A DNA stretch of 59,227 nucleotides from the NCBI RefSeq assembly GCF_000236565.1, contig NZ_AHAM01000026.1:1-59227 (forward strand). The letters run 5' to 3'. Positions 19,183 to 29,294 of the stretch are shown piece after piece. Source of the DNA: Mesorhizobium alhagi CCNWXJ12-2. GTDB lineage: Bacteria > Pseudomonadota > Alphaproteobacteria > Rhizobiales > Rhizobiaceae. The notes beneath the pieces are model-generated. The model ran no database searches, was not told the origin of the DNA, and saw only the letters and a program-made list of their open reading frames with translations. Each line of letters begins with the position of its first letter. Within the stretch, counting starts at the first letter, position 1. Made by a program: the position numbers and the translations under genes.

Positions 19183-19851
19183 TTGCGCGGCCTGATGAAT
19201 TCGGTGGTGATCGCGGTCGGCGCTTTCGGCTTCGGCCTCGCCATCGGGACCGGCGGGGCCTATGGCAAGCTGTATGGCGGGCCGATCGTGCGCGACCTGC
19301 TGGAAGTCTACACTACGATCGTCCGCGCCGTGCCGGAACTGGTGCTGATCCTGCTTCTCTATTTCGCGGGAACCGACCTGATCAATCGCGTCCTGGAAGC
19401 CCTTGGTTACGCTCGCATCGACGTTAACGGCCTTGTCGCCGGCATCTGGGTGCTGGCCTTCGTGCAGGGCGCCTATTCGACCGAGGTCATTCGCGGCGCG
19501 ATCCTCGCCATCCCGCAGGGCCAGATCGAAGCCGCCCGCGCCTACGGCATGTCGCCCGGACTGCTTATGCGGCGCATTACCGTTCCCGCCATGTTGCCCT
19601 TCGCCATACCCGGACTCGCCAATCTCTGGCTGATCGCCACCAAGGATACGGCGCTGCTGGCGATCGTCGGTTTCAGTGAACTCACCCAGGAGACGCGGAC
19701 GGCCGCCGGCCAGACCAAGGCCTATTTCACCTTCTTCATGGCGGCAGGCGCGCTTTATCTCCTGCTGACGCTGTTTTCCAACGTCATCATCGCGCAGGTC
19801 GAGCGCTGGGCCCGGCGTGGCATGCCACGGATCGCCGGGGGTGGCCAATGA
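19183..19851 (+). CDS. polar amino-acid ABC transporter, permease 1 (HisQ-like)
   Basis: An inner-membrane permease of the HisQ/OccQ family. The EAA loop, PQGQIEAARAYGMSPGLLMRRITVPAMLPFAIPGLANLW, contacts the ATPase, and there are about five hydrophobic segments. The start is uncertain. The first usable in-frame codon is a TTG at 19183 (with GGGGCGG upstream), but the frame is open back to a stop near 19082, and the preceding residues (SIFDLLALEPPGWGGN) read like the conserved family N-terminus. Either a rare non-AUG start is used near 19130, or the original ATG was lost. The stop overlaps the next permease start (ATGA). Confidence 0.88.
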   Translation: MRGLMNSVVIAVGAFGFGLAIGTGGAYGKLYGGPIVRDLLEVYTTIVRAVPELVLILLLYFAGTDLINRVLEALGYARIDVNGLVAGIWVLAFVQGAYSTEVIRGAILAIPQGQIEAARAYGMSPGLLMRRITVPAMLPFAIPGLANLWLIATKDTALLAIVGFSELTQETRTAAGQTKAYFTFFMAAGALYLLLTLFSNVIIAQVERWARRGMPRIAGGGQ

Positions 19852-20663
19852 CTACCCAGACCGCAAACGGCCTCGTCGATACCGCGGCGCGTGCTTCGCT
19901 CTGGCTGCAGCCGCACCGCATCGTGCTGATCGCCGTGGGCCTGGGGCTGGTCGCATCGGCCGCTGTCTTCATGCGCTGGGACTGGATCCCGGCCTATTAC
20001 GACTTGGCCCTCCAAGGCATCTGGCGAACGATCTGGATCCTTGTCGTCACCGGCATACTCGGCTTTGCGCTGGCGGTTCCTCTAGGCCTCGTCCAGACAA
20101 CAGGCCCGCGCTGGTTGGCCTGGCCGGCCAACGCCTTCTGCACCGTGATCCGTGGCACGCCGCTGCTGCTGCAGCTCTGGCTACTTTATTACGGGCTGGG
20201 CTCGCTGTTCCCTCAGTTTCCGTGGGTCCGAGACTCGTTTCTCTGGCCGTATCTCAGGCAGGCATGGCCCTATGCGGTGCTGGCGCTGACGCTCTCCGTC
20301 GGCGGCTACGTCGGCGAGGTCATGCGCGGCGCATTCGCCGGCGTGCCGCGCGGCCAGCTGGAGGCGGCGCGCGCCTATGGCATGCATCGGCGGACGGTCT
20401 TCCGCCGCATCTGGCTGCCGCAGGCGATCTACAGTGTGCTGCCGACACTGACCGGCGAGGTGGTGCTTCTGCTCAAGGCGACGCCGCTGGTGGCGACCAT
20501 CACCGTCGTCGACATCTACGCAGTCGCCTCGCGGGTGCGGCAGGACACTTTCATTGTCTATGAGCCGCTGCTGCTGCTCGCGCTGATCTATCTCTGCATA
20601 ACCGGCATCATCGTCTTCGCCTTCCGCAAGCTCGAAGCGAGAATCCCGGCGCGACTGGGCTAG
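19848..20663 (+). CDS. polar amino-acid ABC transporter, permease 2 (HisM-like)
   Basis: A 271-residue inner-membrane permease of the HisM/OccM family and partner of the HisQ-like protein. The conserved loop is PRGQLEAARAYGMHRRTVFRRIWLPQAIYSVLPTLTGE, and VVLLLKATPLVATITVVDIY follows. It starts inside the stop codon of permease 1, so the two are translationally coupled. The Ldh-family oxidoreductase gene follows after 6 bases, which ties that enzyme to the transported substrate. Confidence 0.92.
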   Translation: MTTQTANGLVDTAARASLWLQPHRIVLIAVGLGLVASAAVFMRWDWIPAYYDLALQGIWRTIWILVVTGILGFALAVPLGLVQTTGPRWLAWPANAFCTVIRGTPLLLQLWLLYYGLGSLFPQFPWVRDSFLWPYLRQAWPYAVLALTLSVGGYVGEVMRGAFAGVPRGQLEAARAYGMHRRTVFRRIWLPQAIYSVLPTLTGEVVLLLKATPLVATITVVDIYAVASRVRQDTFIVYEPLLLLALIYLCITGIIVFAFRKLEARIPARLG

Positions 20664-20669
20664 AATTGA

Positions 20670-21683
20670 ATGACCGGAACCGTGACGATCAGCATGGAAG
20701 AAGCGCTGGCGCTCTGCGAAAGCGCGGCAATGATTGCCGGCGCGAATGCGGAAGTTGCAAATTCTCTTGCCAGGTCGGCGGTCGCCGCGGAAGCGGAAGG
20801 GCAAGTATCGGTTGGGTTGGCGCATTTCATCGACTATCTCGAAGCATTGGAGGCTGGCCGCATCGACGGTCAGGCCGTGCCCGAGATCGCTCGCCCGGCC
20901 GGCGCGATCATCCTGTCCGACGCCAAAGGTGGCGCGGCGCATCCCGGCTTCGACCGCGCCTTTGACGACGTCGTCGACACGGCTCAAAAATTCGGCGTCG
21001 CCATCTTCAGTCAGAAGAACGCCTATACCTGCGGCGCGCTCGGCTATTTCGCCGGGCGGTTGGCCGGGCGCGGACTGGCGGCGCTGGCTGCAACCAACGG
21101 ACCGGCGCTGGTTGCCGGCGCCGGCGGTACCAAGCCAGTCTATTGCACCAATCCGCTGGCCTTCGCCGCACCTGCGGCGGGAGGCCCGCCGCTGCTGATC
21201 GACCAGTCCTCCAGCGCCACCGCTTTCGTAAACATCCGCAAGGCGGCCCATGCCGGCCAGAGCATCCCGGAAGGCTGGGCGCTGGATGCGGCGGGCAACC
21301 CGACCACGGATGCACGCGCCGCGGTGAAAGGCACACTGCTTGCTTTCGGCGGCAGCCGCGGTGCGAACATTGCTTTAATCGTGGAAATTCTTTCGGCCGG
21401 CCTCTCGGGCGCGAACTGGTCGCTCGACGCACCGGCCTTCATGACCGGCTCGCAATCCCCCGGCACGGGGCTGTTCGTGCTCGCTATAGAACCGAAACTC
21501 CTCGACCCGGATTTCGAGACGCGGCTGCGATCGCAGATGGATCGGCTGGCCGGCGACTATGGCGTGCATATTCCGGGCAAGGGCAAAGTTGCCATGCGGC
21601 AGAAATCCCGCGAACGAGGTCTCGCAATTCCGCGGCCGGCCTATGACGAGATCGCCCGCCGGGCTGACCGCAATTCTTTCTGA
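20670..21683 (+). CDS. Ldh-family NAD(P)-dependent oxidoreductase
   Basis: A 337-residue enzyme of the malate/L-lactate/ureidoglycolate dehydrogenase family (Ldh_2). This family also includes delta1-piperideine/pyrroline-2-carboxylate reductase. Family landmarks: VGLAHFIDYLEALEAGRI, AHPGFDRAFDDVV, QKNAYTCGALGYFAGRLAGRGLAALAATNGPALVAG, TNPLAFAAP, and PEGWALDAAGNPTTDA with GSRGANIALIVEILSAGLSGA. The ATG lies 6 bases after the second permease, so this is the last gene of the import operon. In this context it probably reduces a cyclic imine or 2-oxo acid produced from the imported compound. That is inference; the substrate is unknown. Confidence 0.85.
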   Translation: MTGTVTISMEEALALCESAAMIAGANAEVANSLARSAVAAEAEGQVSVGLAHFIDYLEALEAGRIDGQAVPEIARPAGAIILSDAKGGAAHPGFDRAFDDVVDTAQKFGVAIFSQKNAYTCGALGYFAGRLAGRGLAALAATNGPALVAGAGGTKPVYCTNPLAFAAPAAGGPPLLIDQSSSATAFVNIRKAAHAGQSIPEGWALDAAGNPTTDARAAVKGTLLAFGGSRGANIALIVEILSAGLSGANWSLDAPAFMTGSQSPGTGLFVLAIEPKLLDPDFETRLRSQMDRLAGDYGVHIPGKGKVAMRQKSRERGLAIPRPAYDEIARRADRNSF

Positions 21684-21815
21684 GACAGGCAACCAGTCTG
21701 AATGCGATCAGCCCTGTTGTTCCCTCAACGCCGTCATAGCCGAAGCTGCTCCGATAGATTAGACTCGGACCAAGACTGCAATCGGCGGAATGCAGCATCA
21801 TCAGAGGGGCCGGTA

Positions 21816-23945
21816 ATGATTTCCAGAATCAAGGCGCTGCGTTTCACTGTTCCAGCCGTGGCGCTGCTTGTGTTGGTTGGGTTGATCGGGACGAGCGCGA
21901 CATCGTTCGCGCAGACGCAATCCGCTACGCCCGCCACCAATGAAAAGATAGAGGAACTCGTCCGCCTTCTGGACGATCCCGATGTTCGTGCGGTTCTGGA
22001 GGCGGCCAAGCCGGCTGGCGCCGATCCGGAACTGCCCGCCGCAGCGCAGATCGCCGAGTGGGAGGACGGTATTCGCGGGCACCTCGCCGCGATCCTCAAC
22101 GCGTTTCCGAGGCTCCCGGACGAAGCCGCCAATGGCCTCGATATTGTCCACTCGCAAATCGAGAACCACGTATTCGGAATGGTCTGGATGCTTCTGGGCG
22201 GCCTGATCGCGCTCGGCTTCGGCGCGGAATGGCTGTTCAGGAGGACGGTTTTTGGGGCGCCGGGGAATACCATCGGGGCGAACGTGCATTCCACGCCGCG
22301 GCGCGGGAATCTCGCCGCCAGCCTTCTTTACGAGATCGCGCCGCTCGTCGTTTTCACCATCTTCAGTACCGGGGTCTTCCTGATCGTCTCCTGGCCGCCC
22401 TTGCTGCGCCTGATTGTGCTTACATACCTGGTTGCGTTCATAGCCTTCCGGCTGGTGGCGGCCATCAGCCGGATCGTGCTGGATCCGCCCGCCGACGCCG
22501 GCGTGGATGACGATGGCGCTTCGTCGCGGCTGATCCCCCTGGATGACGCCGAAGCGCATTTCTGGCACCGCAGACTGACTGTCTTCGCCGGCTATCTTCT
22601 GGCCGGATGGGCGACGATCAGCCTTCTTTCACCGCTCGGCTTTTCCGACGCCGCGAGAAGCCTGCTTTCATATCTGGCCGGTATAGGCCTGGTGCTGCTT
22701 GCCATCGAGATCGTGTGGCGTCGTCCCGGCGTGCAAAAGGCGACACAGGCAAGCCGCGCGCGAAACTGGCTGCTCAGCATCTATATCGTCGCTCTTTGGG
22801 GGCTCTGGGTCGCCGGCCTCAACGGCCTTTTGTGGCTCGGCATCTATGCGCTGCTGTTGCCGCGCCTGCTGACGGTCACCGGGCAGGCGGCCGCCTCGGT
22901 CTCGGAGCGCAGGGACGCTCCCACTTCGGCAAATCCGTTCCGGACCGTGTTGATCGTGCGCGGCGCGCGTGCGCTAGTGGTCCTGCTCGCCGTGCTTTGG
23001 CTGGGCCTGATCTGGCGAATGAATCCCAACGCCCTGACCGACAGCGATTCAGCCATCAGTCGGTTAATGTACGGCCTGCTTCACGGCATCATAATCCTGC
23101 TCGTCGCCGACCTGCTGTGGCATATGGCGAAGGCCTATATCGGCCGGAAGCTCGAAACCGCGACCGTTGACGGCTCGGTCAGCGCGGCGGAGGCGGCGCG
23201 CAGGGGTCGCCTGCGGACATTGCTGCCGATTTTCCGCAACATACTCGGCGTCTTTATCGCGACCGTGGCTGTGCTCATCGTCCTTTCCGGGCTCGGGGTT
23301 CAGATAGCTCCGCTGATCGCCGGCGCCGGCATATTCGGCGTGGCGATCGGCTTCGGCTCGCAGACCCTGGTCAAGGACGTGATCAGCGGCGTGTTCTACA
23401 TGCTGGACGATGCCTTCCGGGTCGGCGAATACATCCAGAGCGGCAGCTACAAGGGTACGGTGGAATCGTTCAGCCTGCGCTCGGTCAAGCTGCGCCATCA
23501 TCGCGGTCCGGTGTTCACGGTGCCGTTCGGCTCCCTGGGCGCGGTGCAGAACATGAGCCGCGACTGGGTGATCGACAAATTCATGATCCGCGTGCCGTTC
23601 GACACCGACATTGCCAAGGTGAAAAAGCTGCTCAAGGGCGTCGGAGCCGAACTGAAGGCGGATCCGGAACTGGGGCCCGAAATCCTCGAGACGGTGAAGA
23701 TGAAAGGTGTCGAGGAGATCGGCGATTTCGGCATCCAGCTGAGCTTCGCCTTCATGGCCAAGCCCGGGCACCAGTCGGTGGTGCGGCGACGTGCTTACAC
23801 CATGATCAGCCAGGCGTTCAGGGACAACGGCATCGACTTCGCCCAGCCCACGGTTCAGGTGGGCGGCGACGAGAAGTCGGCGGCGGCCGCCGCCCCAACG
23901 ACCGCAATGATGCGCAAGAAGGCTGCCGAGCCGGTGCAAGCCTGA
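21816..23945 (+). CDS. MscS-family mechanosensitive channel
   Basis: A 709-residue inner-membrane channel that releases solutes under osmotic downshock. It has a signal peptide (about residues 1-31, cleavage after SFAQ), a periplasmic helical region (to about residue 120), about eight further hydrophobic segments, and a C-terminal MscS core. The pore helix reads GVQIAPLIAGAGIFGVAIGFGSQTLVKD, followed by the beta domain (FRVGEYIQSGSYKGTVESFSLRSVKLRHHRGPVFTVPFGSLG). The ATG at 21816 is preceded by GAGGGG; the frame opens earlier at 21702 without support. The protein is larger than E. coli MscS, as is usual for rhizobial paralogues. Convergent with the Rsm22 gene. Confidence 0.93.
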   Translation: MISRIKALRFTVPAVALLVLVGLIGTSATSFAQTQSATPATNEKIEELVRLLDDPDVRAVLEAAKPAGADPELPAAAQIAEWEDGIRGHLAAILNAFPRLPDEAANGLDIVHSQIENHVFGMVWMLLGGLIALGFGAEWLFRRTVFGAPGNTIGANVHSTPRRGNLAASLLYEIAPLVVFTIFSTGVFLIVSWPPLLRLIVLTYLVAFIAFRLVAAISRIVLDPPADAGVDDDGASSRLIPLDDAEAHFWHRRLTVFAGYLLAGWATISLLSPLGFSDAARSLLSYLAGIGLVLLAIEIVWRRPGVQKATQASRARNWLLSIYIVALWGLWVAGLNGLLWLGIYALLLPRLLTVTGQAAASVSERRDAPTSANPFRTVLIVRGARALVVLLAVLWLGLIWRMNPNALTDSDSAISRLMYGLLHGIIILLVADLLWHMAKAYIGRKLETATVDGSVSAAEAARRGRLRTLLPIFRNILGVFIATVAVLIVLSGLGVQIAPLIAGAGIFGVAIGFGSQTLVKDVISGVFYMLDDAFRVGEYIQSGSYKGTVESFSLRSVKLRHHRGPVFTVPFGSLGAVQNMSRDWVIDKFMIRVPFDTDIAKVKKLLKGVGAELKADPELGPEILETVKMKGVEEIGDFGIQLSFAFMAKPGHQSVVRRRAYTMISQAFRDNGIDFAQPTVQVGGDEKSAAAAAPTTAMMRKKAAEPVQA

Positions 23946-24007
23946 CGTTTCAGGCGCCTCGGCGAGCGAGCGGAGCCTTCAAACCAGCTGTGGGCAAGGC
24001 GACTTGT

Positions 24008-24979
24008 TTACTGCTCGTTCCACGCCGCATCGCCCCAGTCCAGACGTCTCGCAGCCTTGAAAGCCGCACCTTCGCGGCGGGTGACGAGCCGCTCGACCGC
24101 CGAGCCGTCGGCCCGGCATAGCTTCAGCCGCACTGTCCCGCTCGCCGTCTGCGGCGGCGCCAGCACGCGCGCGGCGGGCGCGTCGGCGAGCGTTCTCGAC
24201 GCGGCGACGTAGATAAATTTCTCGTCCTCCCACGGAACGTCTCCGCTTTTTGCCAATCGATGCAGCCGGGAGCGGGCGACGCGGCGCGAGAAATGGCACC
24301 AGTCGGGCGCAACGAGCGGGCAGGCGGCGCTGTGCGGGCAGGGCGCGGCCAGATGCGCGCCGGCCGAGATGAGCCGCGAGCGGGCCGCGAGGATGCGCCG
24401 CCAGCCGGCCGGCGTGCCTGGTTCTACGACGAGCAGCGTGTCCAGCGTAAGCGCCCACAGCCTGTCGACCAGCGGCTCGATCGCCGACGGCTGAAGCTCG
24501 TCCAGCACATAGGCGAGCGTCACCAGATCGGCGGGCGGAAGGCCGGCAAGCCCGGTGGCTAGATCGGCGGCGATCCACTCGGTGCGCACCGGCGCGGCTT
24601 CCGCGAGCTGTTTTCCGACGCGGCGAATCGCTTCGCTGGTCTCGACGAGTGTGGCCGCTTCAAGGGTGTCGAAACAGTCGCCGGCGGCCCAAAGCACCGT
24701 TCCCGGACCGGCGCCGATGTCTAGCAGGCTCTTCGGAGCAAGGCCCGGCAGCCCCTCGGCCACCGACCCGAGGCTGGCGCGGACCGCCGCATAAGTGGCC
24801 GGCAACCGCGTCGCCAGATAGGCTTTTGCCGCTAGATCGTCGGATATATGCAGCCTGCCGTCCCGGACCTCGCTGCGGTAGCGCCGCGAAAGCAGGTCAG
24901 CCGCCTGCTTCAGCTCGGAAAGCGGCGTGCCTTCCAGAACCTGCTCGACGGCCTGCCGAAGTGGGGGCGGAAGCTCCAT
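24008..24979 (-). CDS. Rsm22-family small-ribosomal-subunit methyltransferase-like protein
   Basis: A 323-residue protein of the Rsm22/METTL17 family, thought to act in small-subunit assembly as a SAM-binding, Fe-S-containing factor. The SAM motif is SLLDIGAGPGTVLWAA, followed by LVTLAYVLDELQP. A cysteine set lies at CPHSAACPLVAPDWCHFSRR, with another Cys in LKLCRADG, resembling the [4Fe-4S] ligands of the eukaryotic proteins. The ATG follows the Hsp70-like stop after 14 bases, so both are in one operon. Methyl-transfer activity is not certain for this family. Confidence 0.88.
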   Translation of the reverse strand: MELPPPLRQAVEQVLEGTPLSELKQAADLLSRRYRSEVRDGRLHISDDLAAKAYLATRLPATYAAVRASLGSVAEGLPGLAPKSLLDIGAGPGTVLWAAGDCFDTLEAATLVETSEAIRRVGKQLAEAAPVRTEWIAADLATGLAGLPPADLVTLAYVLDELQPSAIEPLVDRLWALTLDTLLVVEPGTPAGWRRILAARSRLISAGAHLAAPCPHSAACPLVAPDWCHFSRRVARSRLHRLAKSGDVPWEDEKFIYVAASRTLADAPAARVLAPPQTASGTVRLKLCRADGSAVERLVTRREGAAFKAARRLDWGDAAWNEQ

Positions 24980-24993
24980 CCGGTGCCTTCTAC

Positions 24994-26256
24994 TCAGCCC
25001 GCGCCGAATTTCCGGTTGGCGTCGAGCGCCAGGCCGAGACCGACGCTGCCGAACATATCGCCCTCGACGGCGACCGCGGCCGGAAACATCGCCAGAACGC
25101 TCTGCTTGAGCAGCGGGATGGCGGTCGAGCCGCCGGTCAGGAACAGCGTCGTGATCGCCGTCGGCTTGACCTGCGCGTCGCGCAGCGTGCCGGAAATGAC
25201 ATCGGTGATCTTCCGCACGGCTTCCTCTATCGTCGCATTCAGGCCGGCCCGAGTCATAGATAGGCTCAGCCGCTCGTCGGTCAGGCGCAGTTCCATCGCG
25301 GTCTCCGCCAAGTCGGTCAGCTCGATCTTGGCGCGTTCGATCTTTGACGCCAGCAAATGCCCCTGCCTGTGCCTGACGATATCGATCATCCGGTCGACCA
25401 GTTCCGGCCGCGCCGCTTCGTAGCGGATCTGGCGAAGATCAGTCATCGCCTTGTTCGAGTAAAGCAGGTTGATGCGCTGCCATGTGGCGAGATCGAAGAA
25501 ATAGCCGGCCGGCAAATTGCGCTTGCCGTCCTTGGTCTCCGTCTTGTAGCCGAGTTCCGGCATCAGATGCGCCATCGACAGCAGCCGGTCGAAATCGGTG
25601 CCGCCTATATGCACGCCGGTGCTGGCCAGTATGTCGTCCTTGCGGTCGGCGGCGGCCGCGCGCTGCGGCGAGACCCGCACGATCGAGAAGTCGGACGTGC
25701 CGCCGCCAATGTCGACGATCAGCGCGAGCTCCTCTTTCGTCACGCTCTGCTCGTAGTCGAGCGCGGCGGCGATCGGCTCGAACTGGAAGGCGATATGCTT
25801 GAAGCCCTGCGCGCGGGCGGCCTTTTCGAGCTGCGCCTGCGCGTCAGCGTCGGCCTGCGGGTCGCCATCGACGAAATGCACCGGCCGGCCGAGCACGACG
25901 GTGTCGACCGCCTCGCCCAGCTCGACGTCGAGCCGGCCTTTGAGGTAGCCGATGAACGAGCCGATAATGTCGGAAAATGCGATCGAGCGCGCCTTGATCC
26001 GGGTCTTTTCATGGATCAGCGACGAGCCGAGCACGCTTTTCAGCGCCCGTAGCAGGCGGCCTTCGGCGTGATCGGTGTAGTCCTCGATGGCGCGCCTGCC
26101 GAAATAGGTGCCATTGTCCTCGAAATTGTAGAACACCGCGCTCGGCATGGTGACGTGCTCGTCCTCGAGCCGAACCAGCCGCGGGCGGCCGCCGTTCATC
26201 ACCCCGACGGTGGAATTCGAAGTGCCGAAATCTATTCCGCCGCTGACCGGTCGCAT
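24994..26256 (-). CDS. Hsp70-family protein (YegD-like)
   Basis: A 420-residue protein with the actin-like ATPase fold of Hsp70. The first phosphate loop is [14 protein letters not shown], the second [19 protein letters not shown], and the adenosine loop [14 protein letters not shown]. It ends shortly after the ATPase domain, so it lacks the substrate-binding lid of DnaK, like E. coli YegD. The ATG at 26256 gives the canonical start ([16 protein letters not shown]); further upstream the frame is unconserved. It is divergent from glnD (193 bp between) and upstream of the Rsm22-type gene. A chaperone or assembly role for the Rsm22 protein is possible but unproven. Confidence 0.9.
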   Translation of the reverse strand: MRPVSGGIDFGTSNSTVGVMNGGRPRLVRLEDEHVTMPSAVFYNFEDNGTYFGRRAIEDYTDHAEGRLLRALKSVLGSSLIHEKTRIKARSIAFSDIIGSFIGYLKGRLDVELGEAVDTVVLGRPVHFVDGDPQADADAQAQLEKAARAQGFKHIAFQFEPIAAALDYEQSVTKEELALIVDIGGGTSDFSIVRVSPQRAAAADRKDDILASTGVHIGGTDFDRLLSMAHLMPELGYKTETKDGKRNLPAGYFFDLATWQRINLLYSNKAMTDLRQIRYEAARPELVDRMIDIVRHRQGHLLASKIERAKIELTDLAETAMELRLTDERLSLSMTRAGLNATIEEAVRKITDVISGTLRDAQVKPTAITTLFLTGGSTAIPLLKQSVLAMFPAAVAVEGDMFGSVGLGLALDANRKFGAG

Positions 26257-26449
26257 GGTGGTTCCCGAAATCGTGGAGAGTGCCGCCCGAAGCGGAGTGA
26301 GGCGGTTACACAAGGATGCCGGCAATGTCGAGACCGGAGGGCGCATTGCAGCTCTGCGTCGATCTCGCCAGATGCGTTGGGGGCCATACCCATGCCGGCC
26401 GAAACGCGCTATAGACGCCGCGCTGAAAGCGGAGATTCCACCCGGCGCG

Positions 26450-29257
26450 ATGGCCAAGATTGCCCTGAAACTCGACGAGCTGATCGATGGCGCGGCACTC
26501 CGCCGCGAGTTGACCGCGTTTACCGCAGCAACGGAAGGCGACGGTTCCAGCCCGGCCGTCCGGGCGAAAGTTCTCGCGGCCCTGAAGGAGCGCATCACGA
26601 CCGGACGGGCGGTTGCCGAACGGATGCTGACCGAGGATGGCGGCGGCACGGCCTGCGCGGCCAGGCTGTCGCATTTGATGGACGAGGTGATCCGGTCGCT
26701 CTACGACTTCGCCGCCGCCCATGTCTATCGCGCGCAAAACCCGTCCTCGGCCGAGCGTATGGCGGTGATCGCCGTAGGCGGCTATGGGCGCGGCACGCTG
26801 GCGCCAGGCTCGGACATCGATCTCCTGTTCCTGCTGCCTTACAAACAGACGCCGTGGGGCGAGCAGATCGTCGAATACATGCTCTATATGCTGTGGGACA
26901 TGGGGCTGAAGGTCGGCCACGCCACCCGCAATATCGACGAATGCCTGCGCCTGTCGCGCTCCGACATCACCATTCGCACCTCGATTCTGGAAGCGCGCTA
27001 CTTGTGGGGCGAGCGTAAGCTCTACGACGAGCTGCTTTCGCGCTTCGACAAGGAAGTAGTGAAGAGTACGGGCGCGGAGTACGTCCAGGCCAAGCTCGCC
27101 GAACGCGACGACCGCCACGCCAAGGTCGGCGAAAGCCGCTATCTGGTCGAGCCCAACGTCAAGGATGGCAAGGGCGGCCAGCGCGACCTGCACACGCTGT
27201 TCTGGATCGCCAAATATTTCTACCGGGTGCGAACCGGCGATGAGTTGGTTGAGCAGGGCGTGTTCACGCGGGCCGAATACAATCAGTTCCTCAAAGCCGA
27301 GGATTTCCTGTGGGCGGTGCGCTGCCACATGCATTTCCTGACCGGCAAGGCCGAGGAGCGCCTGCATTTCGACATACAGCGCGATATCGCCGAGCGGCTC
27401 GGCTACACCAGCCATCCCGGCCTGTCAGCCGTCGAGCGCTTCATGAAGCACTACTTCCTGATCGCCAAGGATGTCGGCGACCTGACCCGCATCTTCTGCG
27501 CCGCGCTGGAGGAGGAGCAGGCCAAGCACGTGCCGGGTTTCAACCGGATTTTCCTCACTTTTTCCCGGCGTCGGCGAAAGCTTGCCGGCACCAGCGACTT
27601 CATTGTCGACAATCACCGCATCAACGTTGCCGATGACCAGGTCTTCGTACGCGATCCGGTCAATTTGGTGCGGCTGTTCTGGTTCGCCGACAGGCACGGG
27701 CTCGAATTCCATCCCGACGCGCTGAAGCTGCTGACGCGTTCGCTCCGCTTAGTCGACAAGAGCCTGCGCCGCGACGCCGAGGCCAACCGGCTGTTCCTTG
27801 ACATATTGACCTCGGACCGCAACCCGGAGCTCAATCTGCGGCGGATGAACGAAGCCGGGCTGCTCGGCAAGCTGATCCCTGATTTCGGCAAGATCGTCGC
27901 GATGATGCAGTTCAACATGTATCATCACTATACGGTCGACGAGCATCTCCTGCGCTGCATCGGCGTGCTGTCGGAAATCGAGCGCGGCGGCGGCGAGAAG
28001 ATACACCCGCTGTCTCACAAGCTGATGCCTGGCCTGAAGAACAGGCGCGAGGCGCTCTATGTGGCGGTGCTGCTGCACGACATCGCCAAGGGCCGCCCCG
28101 ACGACCATTCCGAGGCCGGCGCAAAGATCGCGCGGCGCATCTGCCCGCATATGGGCCTGTCGCCGGCCGATACCGAGACGGTTGCCTGGCTGGTGGAGAA
28201 CCATCTGGCGATGTCGATGACGGCGCAGACCCGCGACCTGAACGACCGCAAGACGATCGAGGATTTTGCCGCGCTGGTGCAGTCGGTGGAGCGGCTGAAG
28301 CTGCTGCTCGTCCTGACCGTCTGTGATATTCGCGGTGTCGGGCCCGGCGTCTGGAACGGCTGGAAGGGACAATTGCTGAGGACGCTCTACTACGAGACCG
28401 AGCTTCTGCTGACCGGAGGCTTCTCGGAAGTGGCGCGCGTCGAGCGGGCAGCGCAGGCGCGCGAAGTGCTGGCCGAAAACCTTGCCGACTGGCCCGAAGC
28501 GGCGCGCAAGCGCACCGTCGGCCTACATTATGAGAACTATCTCTTGGCCGTCGATCTGAAGGATCAGTTGCGCCACGCCGAGTTCATCCGCGCGGCGGAC
28601 GAAGCCGGCAAGAAGCTCGCCACCATGGTCAAGACGCACGAATTCGAGGCGGTCACTGAGATCACGGTGTTGGCGCAGGACCATCCGCGCCTGCTGTCGG
28701 TGATAGCGGGCGCCTGTGCGGCCGCCGGGGGCAACATCGTCGACGCGCAGATATTCACCACATCCGACGGGCGCGCGCTGGATACGATCCTGATCTCCAG
28801 GGAATTCGACCGCGATGAGGACGAGCGGCGCAGGGCCGAGCGGGTGGGAATGCTGATCGAGGACGTGCTCTCGGGCAAGAGCTGGCTGCCCGAGATCATC
28901 GCGCGGCGGGCCAAGCCGAAGCGCGGCTCCAAAACGTTCCGCATCGAGCCGCGCGTCGACATCCGCAACACCCTGTCGAACCGGTTCTCCGTGATCGACG
29001 TATCGGGACTGGACCGGCCTGGGCTGCTGTCGGAAATCACCGGCGCGCTGTCGGACCTGTCGCTCGATATCGCCTCCGCGCACATCACGACATTCGGCGA
29101 AAAGGTCATCGACACATTCTATGTCAGCGACCTGACCGGCCAGAAGATCGACAATCCGGCGCGGCTCAAGACCATTCGCGACCGGCTCATCGCCACGCTC
29201 CAGGGCGAAGCCGGTCAGCGTGGCGTGAAGGCCCGCGCCGCGGCCGCCGCCGAATGA
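26450..29257 (+). CDS. glnD: [protein-PII] uridylyltransferase/uridylyl-removing enzyme
   Basis: A 935-residue GlnD, the glutamine sensor that uridylylates PII under nitrogen limitation and removes the groups under excess. Domains in order: nucleotidyltransferase ([23 protein letters not shown], Gly110-Asp124), helical GlnE-like region, HD phosphohydrolase ([20 protein letters not shown], about residue 540), and two C-terminal ACT domains ([24 protein letters not shown] and [23 protein letters not shown]). I chose the ATG at 26450 ([13 protein letters not shown]), the usual rhizobial N-terminus; the site upstream is poor and the frame is open much further. murJ follows after 37 bases. Confidence 0.95.
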   Translation: MAKIALKLDELIDGAALRRELTAFTAATEGDGSSPAVRAKVLAALKERITTGRAVAERMLTEDGGGTACAARLSHLMDEVIRSLYDFAAAHVYRAQNPSSAERMAVIAVGGYGRGTLAPGSDIDLLFLLPYKQTPWGEQIVEYMLYMLWDMGLKVGHATRNIDECLRLSRSDITIRTSILEARYLWGERKLYDELLSRFDKEVVKSTGAEYVQAKLAERDDRHAKVGESRYLVEPNVKDGKGGQRDLHTLFWIAKYFYRVRTGDELVEQGVFTRAEYNQFLKAEDFLWAVRCHMHFLTGKAEERLHFDIQRDIAERLGYTSHPGLSAVERFMKHYFLIAKDVGDLTRIFCAALEEEQAKHVPGFNRIFLTFSRRRRKLAGTSDFIVDNHRINVADDQVFVRDPVNLVRLFWFADRHGLEFHPDALKLLTRSLRLVDKSLRRDAEANRLFLDILTSDRNPELNLRRMNEAGLLGKLIPDFGKIVAMMQFNMYHHYTVDEHLLRCIGVLSEIERGGGEKIHPLSHKLMPGLKNRREALYVAVLLHDIAKGRPDDHSEAGAKIARRICPHMGLSPADTETVAWLVENHLAMSMTAQTRDLNDRKTIEDFAALVQSVERLKLLLVLTVCDIRGVGPGVWNGWKGQLLRTLYYETELLLTGGFSEVARVERAAQAREVLAENLADWPEAARKRTVGLHYENYLLAVDLKDQLRHAEFIRAADEAGKKLATMVKTHEFEAVTEITVLAQDHPRLLSVIAGACAAAGGNIVDAQIFTTSDGRALDTILISREFDRDEDERRRAERVGMLIEDVLSGKSWLPEIIARRAKPKRGSKTFRIEPRVDIRNTLSNRFSVIDVSGLDRPGLLSEITGALSDLSLDIASAHITTFGEKVIDTFYVSDLTGQKIDNPARLKTIRDRLIATLQGEAGQRGVKARAAAAAE

Positions 29258-29294
29258 TCGCCAACAACGCAGCCGTTCCGGAAACCCGCATCCC

